DNA of 64,000 bases, from positions 124,001 to 188,000 of the forward strand of contig VCJN01002223.1 in the NCBI GenBank assembly GCA_006384855.1. The letters run 5' to 3'. Each line of letters starts with the position of its first letter. The first letter of the stretch is position 1. The translations under genes were made by a program, and so were the position numbers. The DNA comes from Tetraselmis striata. Lineage: Eukaryota; Chlorophyta; Chlorodendrophyceae; Chlorodendrales; Chlorodendraceae. Below the pieces are notes generated by a model. It saw nothing but the letters and a program-made list of their open reading frames with translations. It did no database searches and had not been told where the DNA came from. Positions 54,944 to 64,000 of the stretch are shown piece by piece.

Positions 54944-56870
54944 GGCGGCCTGTGCTGGATGCGGCGTGATAGCACGGCGTGGCTGGTAGCGGTGTTTAGC
55001 GCTAGGAATGGTCACAGGGAAGCCTCTTCCACCTCCGCTGATGCCGTGGCCAGGCTACCGATGGCCGGAGCACTGCGGCATGTTTTGCTACATGCAACTC
55101 GTCTTGACAGGGCGCCTCTAAAACATGTCCTTTCGCTTCAGCAGCAAGTGGGCTGTTACCCTGCGACTCGCAGCTCAACGTTGAGCCTTTTCGATACTTG
55201 CGATCCCCCAATCACAGAGAAGTGTGTAGCTGGCCCACACAAGGCAAACCGGTCACCAGCAATGCCCCAGATTTGCCATGAGACGCCGTCAATCCATCAT
55301 GCCGCTATTTGCCGATTTCTCATGCTATGGCAATTTGGGACACATAATTCGTAGCGGGATAGTGTCACCAGGGGCTGGAGAATGAAAGGGTGCCTGTGTA
55401 TGTTTAGGGGGGGGCAATTAGATTCGGACAATGCCCAACTCATGTCATATGAGTACCAGGGAACGCTTAGCCGTACCGCGAGATATGCCCCCCGTAATCT
55501 GGCGTAATGTACTGCTATACTTGCATGGACTGCGATCAAACGCGCGGTTAATGCCGATATTCCTCACAGTGCCATACCTTTGTTTGCAATTACAGTGCCA
55601 ATCCCGCCCTGGCATGCGTGGCGAAATTGCAAGCATCTTACGAAGCTCCCCCCGTAACTCCTTCATCACTTGTCTGACTGGCATTTTTCAAATTTGAAAT
55701 TGATATCAGGGTATCCAAAACAAAAAAACGGATTCATGGCGAAGGCCAACAAGCATTTTTCTTCATTTTCATCCCCAGCGGGCTTTGCGACGACCTGACT
55801 CAGACGGACAATGAACAGCAATAAGTATGGGCAGTAAGCAGCATACAAAAATACTAGCACATATGTGGCAAACTTACATTTTAAATGGCGGTGCCTGCCC
55901 TGGCCATATTTTGTCACCCTTCTAGCTTTGTACAATTGTATTCTGCTGATGTTACATGCTGGTTCAGGTCGTGAATGACCTAATTTCAATGCCATGCGTG
56001 TACGGTGGATAGTTATCATACCAAGGGTGATGTGGTATGAGTACGGGGGCAGTGGTGTCCCATGCCCATTTATGCACACGAGTGGCGAACATGTAGTGGT
56101 TTTGAAGCGCTAGCGCCAGAAGCCCTGCTTTTCCCTAAATGAAAGTGTCGATGGCAACGGCTATCGCGTGGCAATATCGAGGGTATCGTGCTCTAGCGGC
56201 ATCCCCCCCCCCCCCCCCCCCCAAGCCGTACAACCCTGTGTAACATGCATGCACGCGCGCACGGTCTCAGTGTAGCCGCGCATAGGCATGTGCATCGAAT
56301 TCGCAAACCCCATAATTATGTGGAGGGGTGCAGTTTATTATTATTCTCCTGCCATTGATAATATTATTGCCATAATTCCATTGTGACCGACTGATAGAGA
56401 GCCAGTACTAAGGATTACCTTATCGTGATAAGTATCATTCATGTTTACGGGTAATCCTTAGTAGCTGTATACAGCACCTGCTGGTTGTAATTATTATACG
56501 ACTGCTATTAGTGATTACTGGTACGAGCGCGGGTACTGATGTCAACATGCAATAATTTGTATATTCACATACTTATTGTACCCGGGGGATCAGAGCAAAA
56601 TTACAGGCCAAACGCCGAGCCCAAATGGTACATTGCACAATACCAAGGCTCAGTTTTTGGCCTGTGTAGTGGTACCATGTCCCAGCCCGCGCGGGCTGCG
56701 TACAATACACGTCACCGTCCTCTTCCGTTGTTGCCACTGCGCCGCGTGACGAACCAAACAACCTCAATCACGCCGCGGTGCACACACCCCTCCTTGGTGT
56801 GTAGGTGGCGCCATTCGCAATGTCAGCCTCTTACTGCCTTCACACTTTCGACAACATACACATGGAATGA
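54944..56870. other. No gene seen
   Basis: The first 200 bp should be the FKBP 3' untranslated region. Remaining frames are short. A C run lies at about 56,203-56,222. A near-perfect 14-bp inverted repeat, TACTAAGGATTACC, brackets 30 bp at 56,405-56,464. A TGATGTCAACA motif like the LTR-type end at 21,885 occurs at 56,537. No protein-like frame. Confidence 0.4.
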
Positions 56871-57263
56871 GTGACCGTCACGTGTTCATGCGGGCGGAGC
56901 TGGCCCAAGCGGATCCACAATCAAGAACCAGCAATCGTGACCGAACCACTGAGGAAGTCTGGCGGGGGTCAGGGGGGGGGGGCCGCCCGCAGCGAGCCGA
57001 AGCCGCAAGGGCATGCCCGCTCGCAAATCGGTGTGGGATTTTCCAGTAGTGTCCGGTGTCAAGACGCTTTTAAGTACGTCCGTTCCGCCCAATGTCGCGG
57101 CCCCTCAGCACCACCCAAAGAAGGCAGTGCTGAACCAAATCCAATCCGCCGCGCAAGTCCCCACGCTGAGGTTGGTGTACAAGGCACCACTGCGATTGTG
57201 CCGGTAACAGAAAACGTGGAAAGAGCGTTGGATATAGAGGGCACCGAGATTGTCGCGATGTAA
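56871..57263 (+). CDS. Hypothetical frame upstream of the three-exon gene (doubtful)
   Basis: A 130-codon frame beginning MTVTCSCGRSWPKRIHNQEP and ending ERALDIEGTEIVAM. It is not obviously low-complexity and its end resembles a real acidic C-terminus, but a second frame (57,013-57,207, ARKSVWDFPVVSGVKTLL) is as protein-like. Possibly a spliced gene or a decayed element gene. Stop is followed at once by a C run. No family recognised. Confidence 0.25.
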   Translation: MTVTCSCGRSWPKRIHNQEPAIVTEPLRKSGGGQGGGAARSEPKPQGHARSQIGVGFSSSVRCQDAFKYVRSAQCRGPSAPPKEGSAEPNPIRRASPHAEVGVQGTTAIVPVTENVERALDIEGTEIVAM

Positions 57264-57370
57264 CCCCCCCCTCCCCCCCCCCCCCCGTCTTTAAAGTATT
57301 CTTTCCACCACCCTCTAACCAAAAGTCCTCGTGCCTTGCCACTGTTGCACTTTGCCGCCGACCTCGCAGC

Positions 57371-57948
57371 ATGTCAGCACCCGCGGCATCTATCCAAAGC
57401 AAGCGTGAATCCACCCACCTCGAGGTGAGTGCACGCCGTGTTTCCACAATCTTTGCAATCCAATAGTCCGTAGCCTTACGATTGGCACACGCGGGTTGTG
57501 CGGGCTGGCAAGGAGGAGGACGAGGAGCCCGCGCAAAAGAAGCTTAACCCAGCTCATGTCGACGTAAGTACACGGTATTGTGTCTTAATATTGACCCCGC
57601 AGCCGAAAATCTGCGTCGCCAGCGAAGGCTTGCACGCAGAAGGCAAAGACGCCCATGACCGAGCAGCAACTTCAAAACGAGGAAAGGAAGCAAGCACATG
57701 CATATGCTGCCGGCAAGGCTGCTGCGGTCGCGGAAGCTGCTGCCGTCCGCCAAGGCGCCAAGCTTCCGCCGAAAATCGGGGAGGAAAATGCCGAATTCTC
57801 GCCCGGCATGCTTCAAGACATGCTCGACCATGTGGAGGCAGAGAAGGAACTCCGGGAGCGAGAGCCTCTCTTGAAGGAGCAGATTCAATTGATAATAGAG
57901 GACGAAGCGCCAGCAGCTTTCAAGGGAAAAAGCCAAGAATCAGCATGA
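57371..57948 (+). CDS. Small three-exon gene of unknown function
   Basis: Exons 57,371-57,424, 57,513-57,563 and 57,640-57,948, all phase 0, with donors GTGAGT and GTAAGT and AG acceptors, giving 137 aa. Sequence starts MSAPAASIQSKRESTHLE, continues EEDEEPAQKKLNPAHVD, then a glutamine/alanine/glutamate-rich, probably helical stretch (QNEERKQAHAYAAGKAAA) and FSPGMLQDMLDHVEAEKEL, ending GKSQESA. The exon 3 acceptor chosen is the second AG; the first AG (57,602) would read a cysteine-rich, less plausible frame. The clean splice signals argue for a transcribed gene, but it is followed directly by repeat Y, so it may be the first ORF of a transposable element. No family recognised. Confidence 0.5.
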
Positions 57949-58164
57949 CACATACATATCACAAGGTTTGCAAGAGGCGGCGCGCCACTCCGAGGCAGGT
58001 CCTGCGCCACTTGAGTGGCTTGTGAGCCCAGAGAACCAGGGCAGTTCTGAATGACCTTCGGGTCTTTATCAGCTTTTCATGAGGGATTCTAATGAGCTCC
58101 GCGAGAACCTCAGTCGCTTGGCAGCTCTCGAGGAGGTGAGATAGCCGGTTGCGCATGTCATGAA

Positions 58165-58625
58165 ACGCAAAAATGGAGCCCGCCACCAAGCGGCGGTCCA
58201 CCGAGAGCGGGGGATCATGAGTGCGGCACGCCTAGCGGCGCGACCCCCACCAACACAACGCGGTGGGCGATGGTATCCCCTAAGACCCGTGCCTGGTTGG
58301 GTGTGGTAGGGGCTAAGCGGGATGGCCGGTTGCCGCTGATCCTCGGATTGTTTGACGACCGGGGAGCCCCACGGGGAGATTCTGAAGTGATACTCGTGGT
58401 CCCGGTAGCGTTTGTTGGCGCCGTCGAGCATCATCCATGTACGGGGGGCTGCTAAACCTAATTCATAATATACGACCTCGGCCTTGCGTCGGCCTCTCCG
58501 AGATCCGCCTACGGGTGGGGAGGGGGTGTGTACGACCCGGTAGGGGAGCATCTTGCTCGCGAGGGCTGTTAGTTCGAAACAAAATCGTGTTTCATGCTTC
58601 GGTGCGAATCGCTCAGTACGAGGGC
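58165..58625 (+). repeat. Dispersed repeat Y, copy 2
   Basis: Direct relative of 37,795-38,260 (see there). It begins about 220 bp after the stop of the three-exon gene, so Y may be the 3' part of the element carrying that gene. Confidence 0.65.
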
Positions 58626-59371
58626 AGTCGTGCTCGGCGCAACCTTGCACGGTGGCGGTTGTAATGAATCCAACCGTACACGGGGCCCAGGAAGCCGCCA
58701 TGGGGCGGTGACCCATGCCAAGAGCGTGGGCAGGTGGCTGCCGCGTATAGGGTGATCCGGCACTTGCGTGCTGCACAGATCGGCGAGCATACGGCCAGCG
58801 GTGCGGGGGGTGTTTTCCTTGACTTCACCTCCGAGCTCCGAGGACGCCCGGGGACACCGCTAGCACCAGATCTCGGCGGGGGCGGATCTCAGCAAGGCGA
58901 CGGCGCGACATGGAGCGCAGCGTTGGAGTAGGCTGCGACATCCAGGGGATATTAATGAACGGCGGGAACATAAGCATATACGGCGCGGTCACGTGATCAC
59001 GGGTTTCCGCGGCCGGGCTAACGCGTACAAGCTGTCGCCCATATAATACGCGCGTAAGCCCCCGTATATGACTCGCTTGTAGTGTATTGTATCATTGATG
59101 TAAAATTAGTACATGTATTGCAACATATCGCAGCCACGTGGCCTACAAAGCCCCCGCCGTACGCGCTTTAACTGTTAGCGGACCCGATGTAGCAGTGGGT
59201 GGGTCAAGGCGGCGGGCCCTTCCCCGATGATGGTTAAAGATAGCTTTCAAAGACAAGCACTTGATTCAGTTGTAACAAAATTCTAATGTCAAGTAAACGC
59301 AAGTAAACTTTCAGATTGGCTATCTACAAACTCGCTTGTGCCGTCTTTATGAGAAAGACTTTATACTAGTG
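58626..59371. other. No gene seen
   Basis: GC-rich to about 58,930 then AT-balanced. No protein-like frame and no repeat recognised. Confidence 0.4.
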
Positions 59372-59548
59372 GCGATGTCCACCGAACACGTGATGCCAAC
59401 CCCCGAGGAGGCCACACCGACGGCCGAGGGGGTCGCGGGAGCTCCGTCACGGCCCGATACGCCCCACATTGCCACTGGCGTCGCGAACACATGCGACGCA
59501 AGCCAAGCCGCCGCGAGTTTGGAGATGACCTATTCCGGACCCCTTCAA
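59372..59548 (+). CDS. Putative first exon, unknown gene
   Basis: ATG frame MSTEHVMPTPEEATPTAEG continuing to LEMTYSGPLQ and ending at a consensus donor, CAA|GTAAGT, in phase 0. It is rich in alanine, proline, threonine and acidic residues, a disordered N-terminus. In style it resembles exon 1 of the 57.4-kb gene (short, phase 0, GTRAGT). The next exon could not be fixed: candidates downstream at about 59,900-60,240 and 60,361-60,603 require other phases. Confidence 0.35.
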
Positions 59549-60360
59549 GTAAGTGCCTCACTAAACCGATGTGGCGAAGTTTGTTCTTGCAAGTACGCGT
59601 GAAGCGTATGATTGTGTCCCGAGTGGGAGCCGACTGCTTAGATCGTACATTATATATGTGCGTCGCAGCATTGGCATGGACCGAGCGACTAAGGCCAAGT
59701 CAATGAAGTTACACCGGAGAGGAGTATATCCTCACCCGCCATCGAGATCGATTCACTAAGTGCCTTTAAAGCTTTGCGCACTGAATGTGCGGAATGCGCT
59801 GAATGTCCGGCTTTGAGTCTTGCGTGCACGTGCCAAGTTTATGATTCCGACCTGAGCCGGAGCCGACTATTCAGATTGCACAATCTGTGCATCGCAGGGT
59901 CACTGACCGTGATCCGATCCGAGATGTCACCCTAACACCACCTCCTCGCGGGATCCAAACCACCAAGACGCAAGTTTGTTCGCACAGTGGCCTTCTTCTG
60001 ATTAATTCTGAACACCTTTGGGCCTATGTCACCCAGCAATACGAAACCGGTCATCTTCTGGTTCCACATCTTCAGCCCGTGGGGGCTAGGCAGCCATCAC
60101 TTCGCACTGGCAATCTGAATGTCGGTCGGCAGAAAGATTGTGTCACCCGTCTTCATACACGACAACATGGACATACCATAGCTCGGGACGGTACCGTTCA
60201 TCGGCCGAGACGAGTTCATGCTCGCCCGGCTCGTTATGCATGAACTCGTAACGAGCATGAACTTGTTACGAATTCATGCTAACTCGTGAACATCTTCTAT
60301 ATCCGGCAGATGTTCACCGAACGTCTTCCGGATAGAAGAGGAGATCACCGGTTCGGGTGA

Positions 60361-60660
60361 CGCCCGGTTGCCGCATCTTGTCTGGGGAATCACGACACAC
60401 CAACGTGGCACCTTGACATGTTGGGCGCAGTGCGCCTTGAATCTGAGGGCATTCGTGATCTTCGTGGCGGAGATTTTTGGTCAAAGCCTGCCCATCGTCC
60501 CCTATCAGCATTTCCGGATCCCAAGGTGACAACACCGGAGGTCCACGATTTCATGGAGGTGTGGGCGCCAGTCTTCTACGTCGCCAACATAGAAAGGCAA
60601 CCCCCCCCCCCCCCCCCCCCCCCGCCTCGCGTGTTTAGTCATCGTGGTTCAAGAATTGCA
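60361..60660 (+). CDS. Hypothetical protein segment, possible internal exon
   Basis: An open frame without stops from 60,361. The best stretch reads WHLDMLGAVRLESEGIRDL, DFWSKPAHRPLSAFPDPKV and VHDFMEVWAPVFYVANIERQ, ending in a poly-C run at 60,601-60,623 that would be translated as polyproline. A cut before the C run is likely, which would fit the habit of introns in this genome of beginning with or near C runs, though no GT is visible at that point. Family not recognised; gag-like origin is possible. Confidence 0.35.
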
Positions 60661-60914
60661 TGAACGGCACGCATGAAGACGTGGTTCCAAGCTTGGCTTC
60701 CCTGCTTGGGCTGCGGAGGCCATTGCTACCGCCCAAGACCTTGTCCGGGCACCTCTCCGGTCCCCCCGCGCAAAGATTCGGCACGGCATTACGAAACATG
60801 GGCAATACCCAATAAAAATATCCTTATTGCAGTGCGATATCGATTCACAATACGGCTAAAATATGTATGCCAGCTTCCTTTCAAGAAAAAAGCATAATTC
60901 GCAGGGCATATTGT

Positions 60915-61565
60915 ATTCTATTGTATTGAATTCTATTCTATTGTATTCTATTGTATTGAATTCTATTCTATTCGATTCTATTCGATTCTATTCTATTCTA
61001 TTCTATTCTATTCTATTCTATTCTATTCTATTCTATTCTATTCTATTCTATTCTATTCTATTCTATTCTATTCTATTCTATTCTATTGTACTCTATTGTA
61101 TTCTATTCTATTCTATTCTATTCTATTCTATTCTATTCTATTCTATTGTACTCTATTGTATTCTATTCTATTGTATTCTATTCTATTGTATTCTATTGTA
61201 TTCTATTGTATTGTATTGTATTCTATTGTATTCTATTGTATTGTATTGTATTCTATTCTATTCTATTGTATTGTATTCTATTCTATTCTATTCTATTCTA
61301 TTCTATTCTATTCTATTCTATTCTATTCTATTCTATTCTATTCTATTCTATTCTATTCTATTCTATTCTATTCTATTCTATTCTATTCTATTCTATTCTA
61401 TTCTATTCTATTCTATTCTATTCTATTCTATTCTATTCTATTCTATTCTATTCTATTCTATTCTATTCTATTCTATTCTATTCTATTCTATTCTATTCTA
61501 TTCTATTCTATTCTATTCTATTCTATTCTATTCTATTCTATTCTATTCTATTCTATTCTATTCTA
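60915..61565. repeat. (TTCTA)n pentanucleotide tract, 650 bp
   Basis: The right part, 61,276-61,565, is 58 perfect TTCTA units. The left part mixes TTCTA with TTGTA, CTCTA, TTGAA and TTCGA variants, and a 60-bp higher-order period is visible at 61,081 and 61,141. Frames through it (repeating FYSIL, five residues per period) are artefacts. Confidence 0.97.
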
Positions 61566-61714
61566 TTGCCGCACCTTTATCCTAATAGACTGACGAGTTT
61601 TTATACTGGCCTTTTTGACTCCATGACGACTAAGACGATATTCATGCTCGTGGTGGTGGTCGTCATCCGCGATGCACAGATCCGTGATGATGGCAGTTTT
61701 TTTTCGCCCCGGGG

Positions 61715-61855
61715 ACGGGACTGGCACCAGTGAAACCCTTGCAACGTCTCTGCGACGGCCGTTTAGCCAGCGATCTAGTTACGTAAAGCCTTGCGCAGGC
61801 GACGCTCCGTTATAGTCAAGAACTCAACAAGCAAATTGCCGAAGCATTCTGCAAT
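61715..61855 (+). repeat. Dispersed repeat W, copy 3
   Basis: Opposite orientation to the copies at 30,690 and 52,230, starting GGGACTGGCACCAGTGAAAC and ending GCCGAAGCATTCTG. Confidence 0.65.
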
Positions 61856-62185
61856 TGGAGGCCAGTGACGGAATTTCCACCATTGTTGGATCAACGTCTA
61901 GAACAGTACCATCAAAGTACCCGGCACCGACCACGTAAGGTCCGGCCCGCCCGTTTGGTCGTCGGCTCATTATTCGAATAATGCGAGTTGGGGTAAGCCC
62001 CATCCCGCGGAGCAAAGCATTTCGGGAGTGCGATACGTGTGCAACAAATAAGACAATGTGAGGGAGAGCCCGACGCCATAGCTGGAAAAAAGTCCCATTC
62101 CTAGTAAAAGCCAGGGCGCCGTGAAGGGAGGGGGGACCCCGCCCAAAATAAAGGCAGTTACGTCCTCAGGTGTTCACGCAAGAAC

Positions 62186-62551
62186 CTAACTACTACTGTG
62201 GTCTCTAAACTCCGGAAGTAACGACCCCAAGTGATGCTGACGGTGATACCCCCACCGCGGGCACTCCACCAACATATGTTCGATAGTCTCAGATTCACCT
62301 CCGCCACATGCAGGGCAGTGTTCAAGGAACCGCTCAGGCATGGCATGAATACATGCCAATCGGCGGGCAGATGATGGCAGTAGCGCTACCAGTAGTCGCT
62401 CCAAAAAATATTTGGGCCAGCGCATTGTGTCGAATAAGCCTGGTGTTATGTTAGTATATTTCTTGACATTGCAGTATGAGTAGTTCGTGGCGGCGCGAGC
62501 AGGTTCCGTATTCCCTCTTGTGAGCGTCAGAAATTGATCCATGCTTAGCAA
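62186..62551 (-). mobile_element. LINE fragment: C-terminal zinc-knuckle end of a reverse transcriptase protein
   Basis: Minus-strand frame of 121 codons with a helical segment (ERLLVALLPSSARRLACIH) followed by the CCHC-type knuckle CPACGGGESETIEHMLVECP, as found after the RT domain in L1/Tad-type LINEs. The RT itself is missing, and the type differs from the endonuclease-bearing LINE elsewhere in the window. The sequence to about 61,860 may be its 3' untranslated region. Confidence 0.6.
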
Positions 62552-64000
62552 TAATTTCGTGTGGATAGCGGGAAAAAGTTGCGTGTGACATCTGCGTTAA
62601 AACCTACGATTTAAAACAAACCATGCACAAATAAAAGATGCGCCCCCGCCCGTAATCCGTCCGTCCGTCCGTCCGTCCGTTCGTCCGTCCGTCCGACCGT
62701 CGGCGAGCGGACAGTCGGGTACCAAATAACGGATACCTTTGTTGTTCAGCGATGCACGGCACGGGGGGGGGGGGGGGGGGGAGTGGAATACTGTTGAATC
62801 AAACCCATGCTCGTTAGAATTCCTAGGACAAGATACTTGTGATCCATACACCAGCGTGTACGATTCGGGATGATAACGATGTTCCTGATTTGCGGTCCGA
62901 ACATACCACGTTTTGGGCCTGAAATTCTATCTCCATTAACACGTTTGTCGTATAGAATCGTATCCATTGACGCGCCTAAATGTGTTGCCTTATAGTCGGG
63001 ATCATTCGGTAATTACCAAGCTCTTGAAGTTGATTACAACGCGTTAGCGTCCTACATGCGTCCACTCGCCCAAACTGAGTTGCTCTTAAAACATGTTATC
63101 TCTGCCCACTAAGGGAAACACAAAGTGTAAATAATCACAGCTCAAGCTACCGGCCAATCTCTTGTGTTTACTAGCCACTCCTACCGATGGCTATAGCTAA
63201 GTCAGCAGCGCCCCATGATGCCTATATCTATGTCGGTCCTATCCCATTCAGAGCTCAGCATGCCATCTTAGGCAACCGGAGGCGTCCCGCTTTTTCCTAC
63301 AAATGTGATATGGGGGCCGTGAGCTAACAGGAAATTTAAAGTTTCTTTGAACTGCATTCCCGGTTAGTCTTTGGTGCTAAACGGGCCAACTGTCTCACGG
63401 CCCGGCGGCATGAACCCGCATAAGCTCCACTAATTTAATAATGCGTAGCGTGCAACCCTCTGAAGGCCATGTCCCTCAGCTAGCGGCATATCCCGTCTTG
63501 TGTGCATTTTCCTTTTTATTTTTAGTAAACCCCCTCCCATCCCTATTCGTACCCTAATCTGCTCTCGCCGAGAATCCCTCGTGCTTTTTAGGGTCCCATA
63601 CAAACACAGCCAGTCTCCCTCCTAACGATAGCCGCCGCCCGCTATCCCGGCGGTTGCAGGTAGGGCGGCCCCATGGACCCCTCCCCTTCCACCCTTTTCC
63701 CACCAACATGGCCGCAACGCTCCGGCTGATGCAGCAGCCGAGGCGCCCCACCAGCGGCGCTACATATGTTGGTCTCGGGGGCAGTCGGGGGCGCTGCGGT
63801 CCTGGATTTACCCAGCTCAATCGCAATGTGCCTCGGCCGGGGGTGGACGAGGGCTTCGACGGTCTCGCGCGCATGGTAGGCAGTGGAGTGGGCGCTGGTG
63901 CTTGTGTTCGTGCGTGCCAGCACTAGGCCGCGGATAATCGGAGTAGAATGGTCGGGTACAAGGGCACGGATCTCGCCCCGGTGGGCCCTAGAAGCGGCGG
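62552..64000. other. No gene seen; short (TCCG)n repeat and poly-G tract
   Basis: A (TCCG)n tetranucleotide lies at about 62,657-62,696 and a G run at about 62,764-62,781. The rest is unique-looking with only short frames; frames on both strands near 63,554-63,926 are GC-composition artefacts. Confidence 0.4.

Noticed and set aside
60863-61733. Long open frames (over 200 codons) in the TTCTA tract
   Set aside because: They only translate a pentanucleotide repeat into a five-residue cycle and overlap in all frames.

Overview
This window looks like nuclear DNA of a green alga (Chlorophyta). The evidence is a set of intron-rich, GC-rich nuclear genes for organelle proteins: a GatC, a bacterial-type uL13, and an FKBP isomerase with a two-part thylakoid-lumen presequence. 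RNA polymerase I and III subunits are also present, next to a dense and deeply nested set of eukaryotic transposable elements. The class assignment is inference; no marker in the window names the species.

Host genes fall in three islands. RPC4 (Pol III subunit, eight exons) lies near the left end at 0.9-3.5 kb. A cluster at 41-47.6 kb holds gatC (+), organellar uL13 (-) and the Pol I subunit RPA34 (+). A lumenal FKBP (+) lies at 52.7-54.9 kb. Exons were placed by matching reading phase across splice sites. Introns carry long sense-strand poly-C tracts and CA/GT repeats, and an unusually large share appear to start with GC instead of GT. A small three-exon gene of unknown function (57.4-57.9 kb) and two related short ORFs (4.2 and 26.3 kb) share no recognised family.

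The rest is repeats. At 4.6-12.7 kb a rolling-circle-like non-autonomous element (R1), a tRNA-derived SINE and a broken PAT-like tyrosine-recombinase retrotransposon sit side by side. The PAT-like element is split by a piggyBac-like DNA transposon that appears to have duplicated CTAG; the second terminal copy of the host repeat preserves the empty site. At 13.7-17.6 kb an inverted-repeat-bounded region holds a tandem array of about seven exon-like modules of about 96 nt. At 30.8-36.0 kb a second rolling-circle-like copy (R2) hosts two insertions with readable target duplications: a 1.6-kb composite SINE with five tRNA-like heads, and a 2.6-kb LINE with a restriction-like endonuclease domain. 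R1 gives the empty site for the composite SINE.

Other repeats include an unknown 1.9-kb family in two inverted copies (22.3 and 50-51.9 kb), a small MITE family, a miniature LTR-type element, a 650-bp TTCTA pentanucleotide tract, and about thirty mononucleotide G/C runs. No canonical tRNA, rRNA or CRISPR array was found.
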